Notes: generated from the letters alone by a model not told the origin. DNA of 64,000 nt from Megalonaias nervosa (GCA_016617855.1 JAECUM010001715.1:35687-99686); one strand, 5' to 3'. Counted from the first letter of the stretch, positions 36,554 through 48,544 are shown. Numbers and translations: made by a program.

Positions 36554-37119
36554 AAATAAAAACATGATCCAAAACCATTTGTGACACTTCTGTATTATTG
36601 ATAGATCACATTAAATATTAAATACACTGGATTTATCTTTCATACACTTATCTATTATGACATCATTTAGCTTGTAGCAACTATGCTTGAAATAAACTAT
36701 ACTCTGAAGATAGTAAACTGGAGTCAAGAGAAAAGAAATGACACAGACTTTCATTTAAGCATTTGTCATATACAAGTTGTAAAACACGCCTGTGACATTA
36801 ATAGTTTTATATTTTGAGTATATTGCTAAAAATTAAATAAAATAATATTTCTAGATAATAATTCTTTGAAAACATTCATGCATCAATGGGCGATGAACAA
36901 ATGAAACACTGCATGAAAGAAGAGGAGAACGGAAGGAGTTCCAAATTAAAGTGATTCCTCAATATGGGAGCAAGAAAAGTAAAGCATATCATAAATCAAG
37001 TTGTCTTGTACTGGGATACACTATACAAAGTACAGCATTCCCTCACTATAAGACCCTTCATTTTAACACAGCTCTTGTTATAAGGCAAGTATGATCATGG
37101 ATCCCATTTCATTACGCAG

Positions 37120-37310
37120 TTTGGTTTGGTGCTTTATGGCACAACAACACATGTAGGTTATTTAGTGCCAAGGAAGCTGGAGTAAATTGTCATGCCTAAG
37201 TACAGTAGCTGACCCAGGCTGGTCCAATTGTAGGATTTGAACTAGCACCCTTTCAACCATGACTCTGGTACACTAACCTGAGCTACCACAGCTCACATTA
37301 TGTGGTAGAA
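37120..37310 (-). mobile_element. tRNA-derived SINE-like sequence
   Basis: On the minus strand, GTGGTAGCTCAGGTTAGTGT (A-box-like) is followed about 35 bp later by GCTAGTTCAAATCC (B-box-like). The A-box to B-box layout is that of a tRNA head. Confidence 0.55.
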
Positions 37311-37809
37311 ATATGTTACATGTTATGTACTACAAGGCAGTTTTACAATAAAGTGTCCCATAGACACAATAAAATCTGAAGCAGTGCATCATTATTAAAT
37401 TATGTAATTGTATTCATGACCATAAACATCACCTAAAAGGGATGGCATACTGAAGTGTCTTATAGAGAGGGCCTGCTGTATATGTAGGGCAGATGTAATA
37501 TAGAATACAATACCTCTCATGTACACTTCTTAAACTCCAAATCCCAAAACAAGGGATATAACTGGGCCTTTATGGTTAAACAGTAAATGAACTCCATAAT
37601 GTCCCTTGTAAGATAAAGATAATATTCTGTATTTTAACGCAAAGGTGCATTTTCTTGCTTTTAGTGTTACAGCACAGTCTGGCAGCAGAAAAGGAGCAAA
37701 ATCTGCACATATCCTGTATTGCTGGACAGCATGAAAACATTGAAAAAAAGCAAGCTGCCTTTCAACTCAAGCAAAAATATTTTGTTGCAACTCTAAAATG
37801 AAAAGAAAA

Positions 37810-37960
37810 ATAATGCAGACATACAGGTTTTGACTGAAAACAATGATGATGCAGTCATACAGGATTTGCAGACATCCTGTTTTTGAATGAAAACAATGAT
37901 GATGCAGACATACAGGTTTTTGACCGAAAACAATGATGATGCAGAGGTTTTGACTGAAGG
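37810..37960. repeat. Short tandem array, 37-bp unit
   Basis: Units around GCAGACATACAGGTTTTGAC and AAAACAATGATGAT start near 37,814, 37,850 and 37,902. One has a 16-bp insertion, and a final partial copy follows. Confidence 0.8.
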
Positions 37961-38394
37961 TTTAATACTTAGAACAAATGTTTGTTACTCTATCAACCAT
38001 TTTCTGCAAATACTGTGGAACTTAATACAGCATTTATAGATTTTCATGGATAAATCACAAACAAAATCAATCCAGACAAGAAAATACTTTTGAGACACAC
38101 ACATGCATGCACACGCACACACACGTGTCTGCAATATATTATCAAAAAGGAATGAAAACATTGAGTTTTTAAAAGTGCATGTACAGATATTCAAAGTATG
38201 GGAACATGTATCATTTGCCTAATCAAAAAAATTGTTTTTCTTCTATTGTTTAACTTTCTTTGCATCAATTCGTTTAAAAAAACCCAACAAATGTACAATA
38301 GGAAACACAGCACTTTAACTGTTTTCATCATTAACTTATAAAGTTAACAAAATTTTGCTCATTAACTGTTTTAATCATGTTGTTCTTTTGCAAT

Positions 38395-38565
38395 TTAGCA
38401 CAATTTTTCAGCACAAGATAGGCTATATACATGGCAGTCAGTATAACTGGTGAGGAAGAACCAAGGAAAATCCTGGTAAAAACCACCAACCCACAGAAGC
38501 TACTGGCAGCTTTCTCACATACCCACATTAGCCAAGCCAAACATTCGAACCCAGTTTTAATCATG
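38395..38565 (-). mobile_element. SINE-B copy, head truncated
   Basis: CAGCACAAGATAGGCTATA, CCAACCCACAGAAGCTACTG and GGCAGCTTTCTCACATACCC match 51,030-51,160 closely. It ends at ATTCGAACCCAG, which is B-box-like on the reverse strand. Confidence 0.75.
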
Positions 38566-39837
38566 AAATTATTAATCTGTATCACAGGAAATCTGCACTG
38601 TCGAAGTCTCTTTTCACACTGGTATGTTGTTTCAATTTTATTGTACCAAATTTTACTACAGTATTATGCAGACATCAATTATAAGCTAAACTTGTTTTGT
38701 CTCTCTATCCAATACGTGGGCAGAAAGAAGTTATTATCTTTTTATCTTGCACAGCTCATATGCAGAATAATGCTCAGTATGATGTGACATTGTAATATTA
38801 TCAAAGGAATGCATAGCTAATGGTTGAGCCAGATATGTGCTGTAGTACTACATCAACAAAGTCCAGTCAGCATAAACAAACTAAATTTTGTTTAATTTTT
38901 ATTTTAGAATTGAAATAGTAAGTCAAACAAGGGCATATATTTCACAGATAAATATTTGTTTTCAGTACTGTAATCTTTGCTTTGAGAGGTTTTAATTTCT
39001 CAATACTTCTGGCATAGTGTCTATTCTCTTGAACCAAATATAGTCTGCATTGCTAATAATAGTAACAAGCTTGATGATCTTTATAAAATTGGTAACCAAG
39101 TATTGATGCACTGGTCTGTCATGTCAAATTGTATGTCAAGAGAGGAAACTTCAATTGAAATAAATGAAACTACCTGACAGTTATCTCCCTTATATATTGT
39201 TTCACTGATGCAATTACTTAAAAATAAAAAAATTTCTCAAATGTTTTAAACATTAATATCAATTTTCATGTCTGACATAGAGGAACAACTTTTAGAAAAA
39301 TATAAAGAGTATTTACAGCAGTATGTTTACAACTGAACAAAGGATATTAAATATCAATACCTATCCTGTTCTTTCACCTGGCCATACATCAATTAGCATC
39401 ACTTCAACCCTCCATGCCAAGAGTGATCTCAAGGCACACTCAGGGGATTATTTAAAATGGCCACACATTATACAGTTATACATCTACTGAAATGGATGCC
39501 TTGTTTCAAGTCATTATTTTTTAAATAATAAGTTGGCAGACCAGGGTCTATCCTTTGTGTTCTACTCTTGGTTGTTGCTAGATTTTTCCAAGTAGCTGAC
39601 AACTTTTGGACTGTAACATGTTTGATTATCTGGTGCAACAGAACATGGATGCACTATGGAATTTTTCTATTTAGAATCTGACTCCTATTCAACTTCAGTT
39701 TTTGACAATTACAGTATTAACTACTGTAGCAATCTCTTCCATAAGTCACCTATATCTCTAAAATTTTTATTTTTGAAATTAATAAAGTTTGATTTATTGA
39801 CAAATGAAATGTTTGCGCATGCTTCTTTGTTAGGGTA

Positions 39838-40085
39838 TTTAGTACTCCATGTCAGTTGGTGAAGCATTTAACTTGTATTCCAAAGGCTGTGGGTTTGATA
39901 CCCACCCAGGCCAGTCTGGATCAGCTACCTCAAAATGTCCCTGGGAAAGGCACTTTGTTTCAATTTCCTTGGCAAGGTATAGCCTATACTATCTTAAAAA
40001 TGCCATTAATAACCAGCCAACAACAAACTGAAAATTGTGATCACCAATGACAATTTCAGTTATGGCTACACCAACATAGGGTACT
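39838..40085 (+). mobile_element. tRNA-derived SINE
   Basis: GTCAGTTGGTGAAGCATTTA (A-box-like) and GTGGGTTTGATACCCACCC (B-box-like) lie about 43 bp apart. They are followed by a body with CCCTGGGAAAGGCACTTTG, the usual order of a tRNA-headed SINE. It is not a functional tRNA gene: the acceptor stem does not close. Confidence 0.75.
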
Positions 40086-40509
40086 AAATGAACAGTGTAA
40101 GTTCTGATTTGCCAGGGCATTTCTGCCATGGTAGAGCTGATCTATGTTATCTTAAGCTGGGTGCTCATACTACAGGTTAAAAAAATATAGCACATACGCT
40201 ATGATTAAATACAAAATGGAAACCAGCACAAAATCTGACTGAAAATACACAGAATTTGTTTTATCAGGTTTAAACATTTATCAAACTCTGAAGAGTACAA
40301 AATAAATACCAACAATTTCGGCAAGTAAAAGAGCAAAGTTTGAACAAAGTAAACAAAAATATACATAACTGAAGTGTAAAATATTGCAAAATAACATGTG
40401 CCTTTACACATATTGTTTAAAAAATTTAAGAGGAATGGACAGCACCTTACAGAATATTCTTTCTGTTATTATAGGTAATTTTTGTTTCTATGAATTATAA
40501 TAGATCTAT

Positions 40510-41060
40510 GTATGATGCACACACAACTGTAAACAACACAGACCCACATCTACTATTGCATAATGCGCCAGCAGATTAGGGTTGATATTGTTCAGTCTAT
40601 AACTGATATCAAGTAGAGACCACAAACACCAATCTACCAGCACATTCTAACATAATGGAAGATCTGGGTTGATATTGTTCAGTCTATAAATGATATCAAG
40701 TAGAGACCATAAACACTGACTTACCAGCACATTCTAATATAATTCCAGATCAGGGTTGATATTGTTCAGTCTATAAATGATATCAAGTAGAGACCATAAA
40801 CACTGATTTACCAGCACATTCTAGCATAGTGGAAGATCATGGTTGATATTGTTCAGTCTATAAATGATATCAAGTAGAGACCATAAACACTGATTTACCA
40901 GCACATTCTAGCACAGTGGAAGATCAGGGTTGATATTGTTCATTATACAACTAATATTAAGTAAAGACCATAAATCCTGACCTGTCAGCACATTTGAACA
41001 TGATGGAAGATCAGGGTCTGTGCTCTTGGTAGTTGGCTGTGCATCATACAAGACTGATGC
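40510..41060. mobile_element. MITE-X copy expanded by an internal satellite
   Basis: TGTATGATGCACACACAACTG at the left end, with ACAGACCCACATCT, is the inverse of the right end (AGGGTCTGTGC, then AGTTGGCTGTGCATCATACA). Between them lie about five 87-bp tandem units. The termini belong to the family at 44,401-44,612. Confidence 0.65.
40560..41015 (+). repeat. 87-bp satellite, about 5 units
   Basis: GTTGATATTGTTCAGTCTAT recurs at 40,581, 40,668, 40,755, 40,842 and, diverged, 40,929, each exactly 87 bp apart. Confidence 0.95.
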
Positions 41061-42795
41061 AATACAAGATTTTTAAAGTTCACATTAAAAAATGCTCACA
41101 AAGATTGAAGATGTTTAAGAAAATAATGATTCACTGTACATGCAGTTTATAATCTTCTCAAGAAGTTATCTCCATTTTTTTTTATACTGCAAATAATCAA
41201 GTTCATTGCCTCTTTTTTGTTATAGCTGATGCACTTTAATTTCAAACATGGAATTATAAAAAAAAACAACATTAAAAAAAATTGATAATAATTGAAATTT
41301 CCCTATGTATGATACAACATGTATCATAATAAAGCTCGAAGCAACTTAATACCTGTCTATCCTAACAAGAGATTGTGGGTGCATCAAGGGATTGCCTGAT
41401 CTTTTCTCTCCAGTATTAGCATACAAAATGTACTACTGATATTTACAGATCAATTTTGCAAAACAAAGTCCATTCAGGTAACATAAGGGAAGTCCAAAAA
41501 TAGTTATTCAGATAGCACAGAAGTGTAATGTACAACAACATTTAGCTTTATTGAGAAAAGGTTACAGTTGTTATGCATTTAAAAATTTAAGCACTGTAAT
41601 GAAAATAGAAGACAATTTCTTCAAAGCAGGACCTCAAGTAGAAGTTTTCAAAAATCTAAAATAACAATATGAATAAATTCATTCTCACAGTCGTTAACAC
41701 TGTTCATAAATGAAGTTTTAAAAATTAAACACGAAAATGTCGTAAGTCACACACACTTCATTCATTACACCTAGAAATGTATTCATGGAACACTGATTCA
41801 CAGTTACTGGAACAACAAAGCAAATAACCAATGCACGAGGTACAGATTTATGAATATGAGTAACTCTATACCATATCACTTTTGTGATGTGGCATAACAA
41901 TTTTATGAAACTGATTCACAAATATCAAAATGCCAAGAATCAGCACTCATCATAATACACCATCTTCACTGGTCCTACATTATGACCTCACCAACTAGTG
42001 GTCAGAGTAATGGAAAAAGCTTTTTGTGGCTGATTATAACAACTGTTAATTTTGCTGTAGTTAAGATGTTCCTAACTTTAATGTCACAAAGATATTTGAA
42101 AAAAAGGATGGAAAGGCATACAAGCTCACAGATGTAGAAATTTTTTTTTTACACAGTAGAGAATAATGATCATGACATAAATCGGTATATGGATAAAAAG
42201 CTGAGGTATATAAGACTAATTCACACTGCATGTTGGAATGGCAAATACAGAATTTTGAGAATATGGTTTCTCATCTTTATTTAAGATCAGAGGCATTGTT
42301 GATAAAATGATAATGATATTAATATGTCGCAAAAATTAAGAAAATGTTGAAATTGTGTTCTGAACTTTTAACCATTCTCAAATTACTATGACAAAGAAAT
42401 TACCAAATTCTGCACAACAGAATTATTGCACAATTTTCTTTTCCTTCAGGAAATGGACTAATTTTGTTTTCATGCCCCTTCTCAGCATTAAAAAATGAAA
42501 AAAAAACCCCTAATGCTTCAGTTGCGAACTGGAAAACATTGCACTTTAAAATCACTAATATGAACTTTACAACAGATGAAATACATCTAGATTTACTAGC
42601 TCTTTCCAAATGCACTTTATAAGAAATTAACCAGAATGGTAGATGGTTTCATTCCCTGGCCAATGTGTTGATTCCTCCATTTTGTATTAACAAAAAATCC
42701 ATTTCATCTTAAGTCTCTGATGCAGATTGCTGTATCTGTTTTTATTGACAGACAAGCTGATGATACTTCTTTATCAATCTACAGAACAATGATCT
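41061..42795. other. Intergenic; nothing recognised
   Basis: AT-rich sequence without recognisable gene, array or element. Confidence 0.6.
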
Positions 42796-43124
42796 AAGTC
42801 TGTACACAGCAACGCTATGTCACCTGAAGACTGTACAAAGCAATGCTGTGTCACCTGAAGACTGTACAAAGCAATGCTGTGTCACCTGAAGACTGTACAA
42901 TGCAATGCTGTCACCAGAAGACTACAAAAAATGCCATGTCACCTGAAGACTGTACACAGCCATGCTGTCACCTGAAGACTGTACAAAGCAATGCAGTCAC
43001 CTGGAGACTATACTGCAATGCTATGTCACTTCAAGTCTGTACAAAACATTGCTATGTCACCTGAAGACTGTACAAAGCAATGCTATGTCATCTGAAGACT
43101 GTACAAACCAATGCTATGTCACCT
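42796..43124 (+). repeat. 31-bp satellite, left part
   Basis: Units of CAATGCTATGTCACCTGAAG plus ACTGTACAAAG recur every 31 bp or so (for example 42,841 and 42,872). The array is interrupted by the TIR element at 43,126-43,631 and resumes after it. Confidence 0.95.
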
Positions 43125-43125
43125 G

Positions 43126-43631
43126 CATCTTCGCTAGCCAAGGTTTCGATAACCCTATCTACACCTAGGCGGATTGAACAGATATACTGGTGCTTTGTCC
43201 TAATGACATCTCTTGGATTTCATGAGTTGCCTCCCTTAGTATGTAATGCCAACTAACCAACAGCATGATGCATTTGTACTTTGGCCGAAAACGGTGGAGG
43301 CTATTGACCTAAAAAGGATACTTTGTAAGTTTAACATTGAAAGTACGACTATGTACCAGAGGGAAGCCATTAGAGGTGTATTTGAGTGAAAGGTATTTGT
43401 GCAAACATGGATTGGCACTGGAAAAATGCTTATTTATCAGTCCATTCAAGTTGTGTGACTACCTTGTCTCGATCACATAGGAACAGTGTTCAAATTTGAA
43501 CAACATAATTTTGATAGGATGCGGTGGCAAGCCACTGCATCCAATGAAATTCACAGACCCGAAGCACAGAAATCTCTGCTCATTATGCCAAGGCGTAGAC
43601 AGGGTTATCGGAACCTTGGCTAGCAAAGATG
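43126..43631 (+). mobile_element. TIR element carrying a helicase fragment, copy 2 (inverted)
   Basis: It has the same ends and internal order as 33,668-34,194 but in the opposite orientation, inserted inside the 31-bp satellite. The palindrome is at 43,517-43,542. TGTCACCT occurs on both sides, possibly an 8-bp target duplication, but it is also part of the satellite unit, so this is not proof. Confidence 0.75.
43294..43458 (+). pseudogene. RecQ-like helicase fragment, second copy, with in-frame stop
   Basis: VEAIDLKRILCKFNIEST, MYQREAIRGVFE, then a TGA where copy 1 has Gly, then KVFVQTWIGTGKMLIYQSI. It is clearly homologous to 33,805-34,017, with the P-loop reading IGTGK. The stop shows it is no longer coding. 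Confidence 0.6.
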
Positions 43632-43795
43632 TGTCACCTAAGACTTTACAAACCAATACTGTCACTTTAAGACTGTACAAAGCAATGCCATGTCACCTGA
43701 AGACTGTACAAATGAAAGCTATGTCACTTGAAGACAGTGCAAAATATTGCTGTCACCTGAAGACTGTACAAAGCAATGCTATGTCATCTGAAGAG
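43632..43795 (+). repeat. 31-bp satellite, right part
   Basis: A continuation of the array at 42,796-43,124, with more diverged units (TGTCACCTGAAGACTGTACA). Confidence 0.9.
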
Positions 43796-45090
43796 AAAAG
43801 AAGACCTAGTAGTAGTTCCAGAAAAATTCCCTCAAAATGTTCACTCTATTATTTGACAGAAAACTGAGCACTCTCTAATTATTTGACTGATATTAAGTTC
43901 ATAAATACAAAAAAAATATAAATTAAGTTAGGACAAGCTCATGCCCATTAAAACATTTTATTTGAAACTTCTGACAATGTAGAATATTTACCAGGTGTTC
44001 AGCACTAGGATATTGCAGAGGTAAAAAGAATGAAAGCATCTGAAGATCTCCAAATGGTTTGTTGTGTCACAAGGCCAGTTTATGTTCACTACTGTGCTAT
44101 ATATATTACAGGTAAGAATGATCAAGTCAAACAGTTTTATAAAATAAAAAAATGCCACCACACTCAACTGCAAATTATGTTTGTTTTGAATTCAACTGAA
44201 CCTTTTTTTGCCGACGACTTGAGATTGTGATAATTTGTGAACAGAAAGTAAAATGAGGATGCTGCAACTGCTGGAACTTGAAAACAGATAAATCATCCCT
44301 TATCAGGACTGAAATTAAAGGCACAGGTTCTTAATTAAGTTTCATCTTCAGCATTAGTGAATGTCTGACCAGTCTGTCTTATGTTGGGCACTGAAGAACT
44401 GTATGTACTCGCTTATAAGTCTAATCAAACTGCAAACAACAAAGATCCTGATCTGCCTTAGCATAATGCACCTGCATATCAGGGTCTATGTTGTTTGGTT
44501 CTACTGCTTACTCCTAACAAACTGCACAAACCCAGATCTGCCAGTGCATTATGTGATGGCAGATCTGGGTCTGTACACTTTGCAGTTGGACTCAACTTAT
44601 AAGCAAGTCTATACGATGCTTTAATTATAGTGTCAACTGTGTAGCATTGTAGTCATTGTTAATTCAAACGGACTTTAATGGCAGGTGACAGTGACAGTAT
44701 ATGGGACTTTCAGGACATTTATTTAATAAAATATGAAATGTTTTCCATTCTGGTGTGGACATTACGTAAAACAGGCCTTCTACATACTATATGTAATAAA
44801 AATGACACATTTCCTACATAACACATGTAATAAATTAAAATGCAACATAGTTTTCTCTTTAATACCAGAAACTATAGATGTTGCAACAACCCTTTAATGA
44901 GAATTTTGCTCCCAGTGGGTGATGCTGTACTGCGATCATCTGTGAATGATCAATTATTATGTGCGTAACTTACCTATCAAATCCACAAAGAGGATTCATT
45001 CTTAAACACACCAAATAACAAAAAGCTAGCTGGCTAAAAAACTTAATTGTTAGCCATTTGACTAATCAGTCTTTTATGTAGTTTTGTAAG
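43796..45090. other. Intergenic with one MITE; no gene recognised
   Basis: Apart from the MITE at 44,401-44,612 I see nothing that can be named. Confidence 0.6.
44401..44612. mobile_element. MITE-X, compact copy
   Basis: The left GCTTATAAGT and, further in, AACTGCAAACAAC, GATC.TGATCTGCC are matched inversely at the right by GGCAGATCTGGGTCTGTACA, TGCAGTTGGA and ACTTATAAGC. Arms are about 50 bp with mismatches. Related copies lie at 61,671-61,851, 40,510-41,060 and 52,155-52,805. Confidence 0.75.
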
Positions 45091-46980
45091 AATGTAACTG
45101 TGAAAACTATCTCCCAATCTTTACAGCATGTAGATTTTACATATTTCACTAGTCTGGACAAGTTTCCTTTCAAGGAAAAAGGCATATTTAATATTCTGAA
45201 CTCAAACTCAGTCAAACTTGTCCACGACCTTGATGATATAAACCAAGTTTTATTGAAATCAGATAAAAAGTATGGTGTCTTTAGACGTAACAAACTCTGC
45301 CAATCAGAAGCAGGATAATCTTATTAATATTGTCAGATCTAACCTTTTACAGAACCTAACACCATGATAATATATGCTTATTTACAAAGTTTAATTGAAA
45401 TTCAATAAAAATCCAATATAAATTCAACAAATTTAGTAATCAGATACATGATTCTCTCATAAATATGTGTAAATCTTGTTCAGTCAAACTTATCCAACAT
45501 CCTGATGATACAAGATCATTTAACAACTTGGATCAAATTCTGATCATACAGTCACTAAGGTGTTGATAAGCTTAGCCAATCAAGTGCAAAATCACCTCAC
45601 CAAATATGCATGGACTGTTTTCATTATTGAACCTGCCTGAGATCATTATAATGTAACCAGAGCAGTGGCAAGCTCAACCAATCAGATGCAAGATAACCTC
45701 ATTAATATCTGTGGATCTCACTCATTAACAAACTCACATGAGATATTAATGATATAGGTCTATGTACCAAGTTTGATCAAAACTGGACCACAAATACAGT
45801 AGCAAGAGTGGTAACAAGCTCAACTAATCTGATGCAAGATAACCTAATTAACTCATTAACCCCTGGAGCCATGTTTACGCGGCAGGAGGTAGTAGCCTAC
45901 TTCCGAGCTCTGTAGTGTCAAGGTCATGTATGATACGCTAAAGTGGGTGGTATTATAGAAAGGTAGACAGATGAAGCTCTCCAATGATACCAAATAATCT
46001 GGATGTTCTAGTTGTGCTACAAAATACAGAGGGAAAAACTTCATTTTCGTACCCGATTATTTCCACCCAAAATTCGCCCATGGTCGGAGTCCTATTTTGT
46101 GTTCAGATTTTAGACTTTTTGGCCTCAGATCTAAGGCAGACCAGTCTGAACTGCACACAAACAGGCGAACCTTTGCAAAAAGTAGGATAAGATGGGCATT
46201 TGGAATAAAGAGTGGTCTCGATACAAACATGATGGGTCTGTTAAGCAAAAAAAGAACTATAAGTTTTACCCTTCTGCTCATGTGTGAGAAATAGCCAATG
46301 AAAAACAATGTTTCTAACACAACAAGGCATTGGAAGTTGATGTATTAGGATGTATTCAGAAATAGCCCCCAAAATGTGTTTCCTACTCGCATTTCAGGCG
46401 AAAACGACACAAACCCCCAGGGGATAATGAGTTAATAGGTGTGGATCTTACTTGTGGATATATCAAACTTGTTCAAGATTATGATAATACAAGCCCCCAG
46501 CATTTCAATCAAAAAATAAGAAAAATAGGAAAATAATATGGCCTTCAGAGAGGTACCAAGCACAGCAAATCAGATGCAAGATCATTCCATTAATATACAA
46601 GCATTTTGATGCATCATCTTCATTATATATGCCCATATTTCAAGCCTGATACAATAATGGATGAGAGATATGGTCTCCAGGGTGGTAACAATCTCAGTCA
46701 ATCATACACAACAACACTTAATTAATATATGTAGATATTGCTCATTATTAAACCTGTTAAAGAACATAATAATAAAAGCCCATATTCCAAATTTTATAAA
46801 AATCAGATCAGAAACATAGTCTCCAGCTTAGTAATTCTGGTACAAGATCTCATTAATGTGCATGTTCTCATGCTTAACTGAACTTGTCCAAGAGCTTTAT
46901 GATATAAGCTTTTATTCAAAGTTCGATAAGAATCAGATGAGAAATATGGCCTCTAGACTGGTAACAAGCAACTGTTGACA
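45090..46980. repeat. Ancient tandem repeat, roughly 150-bp unit
   Basis: Recurring landmarks are AAGTTT.AT.AAAATC, GGTAACAAGCTCA.CCAATC, GATGCAAGATAACCTCATTA and CTTGTCCAAGA..TGATGATA, seen about nine times with strong divergence. The array contains the TTAA-flanked element at 45,852-46,431 and ends in the molluscan-type hairpin repeat near 47,020. Confidence 0.7.
45852..46431. mobile_element. 580-bp DNA transposon remnant bounded by TTAA
   Basis: The left end CTCATTAACCCCTGG and right end CCAGGGGATAATGAG are inverted repeats with one mismatch. Both are directly flanked by TTAA (45,848-45,851 and 46,432-46,435). TTAA duplication is typical of piggyBac- and Kolobok-type elements. The interior has no transposase, so it is non-autonomous. 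Confidence 0.8.
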
Positions 46981-47055
46981 GATTGTCAGATGACAGATGC
47001 ATGGCTATGCCATAAGCTCATTTGGCCTTTTTGGTGTGCCAAGCTAAAAATATGT
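46975..47055 (+). repeat. Molluscan-type repeat end (hairpin + GCTAAAAA)
   Basis: GACAGATG, CCATAAGCTCATTTGGCC and GCCAAGCTAAAAA occur in the same order as at 51,885-51,955 and 58,625-58,690. Confidence 0.7.
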
Positions 47056-47249
47056 ACATGTGCTGCATGTAAAATTCCTGTGTTTAAGTATGACTATATA
47101 AATCTGGCCTTACTGTGAAGGAATAAAGCAAAGAAGACTGATTCCTGCAAACAGGTATGGCTGACACCACTCCAAACTCAAATTTTGACAGACATGATAT
47201 AATATACAACCATCACATGGTGTATCAAATATACTGCGCGACATTTGTA

Positions 47250-47480
47250 AATCAAGTAACATGTATTCCATGGAATAGGGTGTTCAAAATGACATCTGTA
47301 TATCATAACAGTAATATTCCAGAAAATGGAGTGTTCTGAATGACAACTGTATATCATAACACAAGTTTTCTGTGGAATAGGTCACTCTGCATCGCATCTG
47401 TATATCATGACGCATGTTTTCCCTGGAATGGGGTGTTTGTATAACATCTATATGACATGACACAAGTGTTCTGCTGAATG
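47250..47480 (+). repeat. Tandem array, about 51-bp unit, left part
   Basis: GACATCTGTATATCATAAC recurs at 51-bp spacing, with GGAATAGGGTGTTC-like joints. The array is split by the 740-bp insertion and continues at 48,229 with a related 46-bp unit. Confidence 0.85.
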
Positions 47481-48220
47481 GGTAATCGGACAATTCGGTG
47501 CCGGACAATTCGGCGCAGACAATTCGGCGCAGGGCAATTCGGAGCGGACAATTCGGGACCAAAAAACAGGTAATTCGGAGTGGACAATTCGGAGCAAAAG
47601 CGCGCCGACATGCACTCTGTGAAAGATGTAAATAACAAAAAACATCACTTTTAAAATAGTTTTCTGAGTACTTAGCCTATAGTTCTTCTATGTAAGACCA
47701 AATATTACAAATAATAAGAAATAATAATTGTAATTTTAACATGTTCAAATGGTTCAACTAACATTTACTGAGTTAATTACTCTAAATGCTAATGTTGTAT
47801 GCGATCCCTTTGTCTTTGGAAAATAATTGGCAGTCAGTTAAAGTTAATTATAATTATTTCATCTGAAAACATGAAAGTAAATTTTTTTTTTATCGCGGGC
47901 TACAGTTAGTTAGAATTGGAATGCGAATAATGGTCTTGGCTTTGGATTATTGAATACCACACACATTGTTTACTTTAACTTAATTTATACCTGCGCGGTT
48001 TTGTCGCGCGTCCTTTGTCGAGGTCGAGGTTGTTTTGCATTGCGCTCATATGTCGGCACGCTTTTGTCCGTGCGCTTTTGTTACGGAGCCACTAGTTAAC
48101 AATACGGAATTACGGTGGGATATAAAATGTTTTAAATATCCTGCTCCCATTTGTCCGCTCCGAATTGTCCGCTCCAAAATGTCCGCGCCGAATTGTCCTG
48201 CTCCGAATTGCCCTAGCACC
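47481..48220. mobile_element. 740-bp element with 8-bp TSD and CGGACAATTCGG subterminal repeats
   Basis: GCTGAATG stands on both sides (47,473-47,480 and 48,221-48,228). The termini GGTAATCGGACAATTCGG and, inverted, GGTGCTAGGGCAATTCGG are similar. The first 120 bp carry about seven GGACAATTCGGNGC units, and the last 80 bp carry about five in inverse orientation. AGCGCGCCGACATGC- and GTCGGCACGC-type sequences lie inside each arm. The middle is AT-rich without a transposase. An 8-bp duplication fits hAT and a few other superfamilies. Confidence 0.9.
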
Positions 48221-48228
48221 GCTGAATG

Positions 48229-48360
48229 TATATCATGACACAAATGTTCTGCTGTATATGGTATTTTGTACGATGTCATCATGACACAAATGTTCTGCTG
48301 TATATGGTATTTTGTACGATGTCATCATGAAACAAATGTTCTGAATGGAGTATTCTGCCT
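48229..48360 (+). repeat. Tandem array, 46-bp unit, right part
   Basis: ATCATGACACAAATGTTCTG followed by CTGTATATGGTATTTTG repeats at 48,232 and 48,278, then partially at 48,324. Confidence 0.9.
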
Positions 48361-48361
48361 G

Positions 48362-48362
<1 letters not shown>

Positions 48363-48434
<72 letters not shown>

Positions 48435-48462
48435 TATACATAATGACAAGTTTTCTATGAGA

Positions 48463-48542
<80 letters not shown>
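48363..48542. repeat. (CA)n(TA)n(CA)n and (TG)n microsatellites
   Basis: CA/TA/CA at 48,363-48,432 and about 39 TG units at 48,465-48,542. The runs are complementary in part and could fold together. Open frames here are repeat artefacts. Confidence 0.95.

Positions 48543-48544
<2 letters not shown>

Larger units (their letters stand above)
36336..40500. other. Intergenic with SINEs and short arrays; no gene recognised
   Basis: It holds (GA)n at 36,514-36,549, a tRNA-like element at 37,120-37,310, a short tandem array at 37,810-37,960, a SINE-B copy at 38,395-38,565 and another SINE at 39,838-40,085. No conserved exon seen. Confidence 0.5.

Noticed and set aside
38431..38787. 118-codon plus-strand gene
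   Set aside because: Its first half is SINE-B sequence and the rest has no recognisable motif.
39838..39910. tRNA gene
   Set aside because: A- and B-box-like sequences are present, but the acceptor stem does not pair and a SINE body follows. The same holds for 29,085 and 51,250.
42796..43795. CRISPR-like array
   Set aside because: The 31-bp units are contiguous with no unique spacers, in a eukaryotic genome. The 87-, 46- and 43-bp arrays are rejected for the same reason.
42843..43867. Frames with repeated CHLKTVQSNA motifs
   Set aside because: They are the 31-bp satellite, and one runs across an inserted transposon.
47284..47648. Frames with repeated CAELSAPN/RIVR motifs
   Set aside because: They result from the GGACAATTCGG repeats of the 740-bp transposon.
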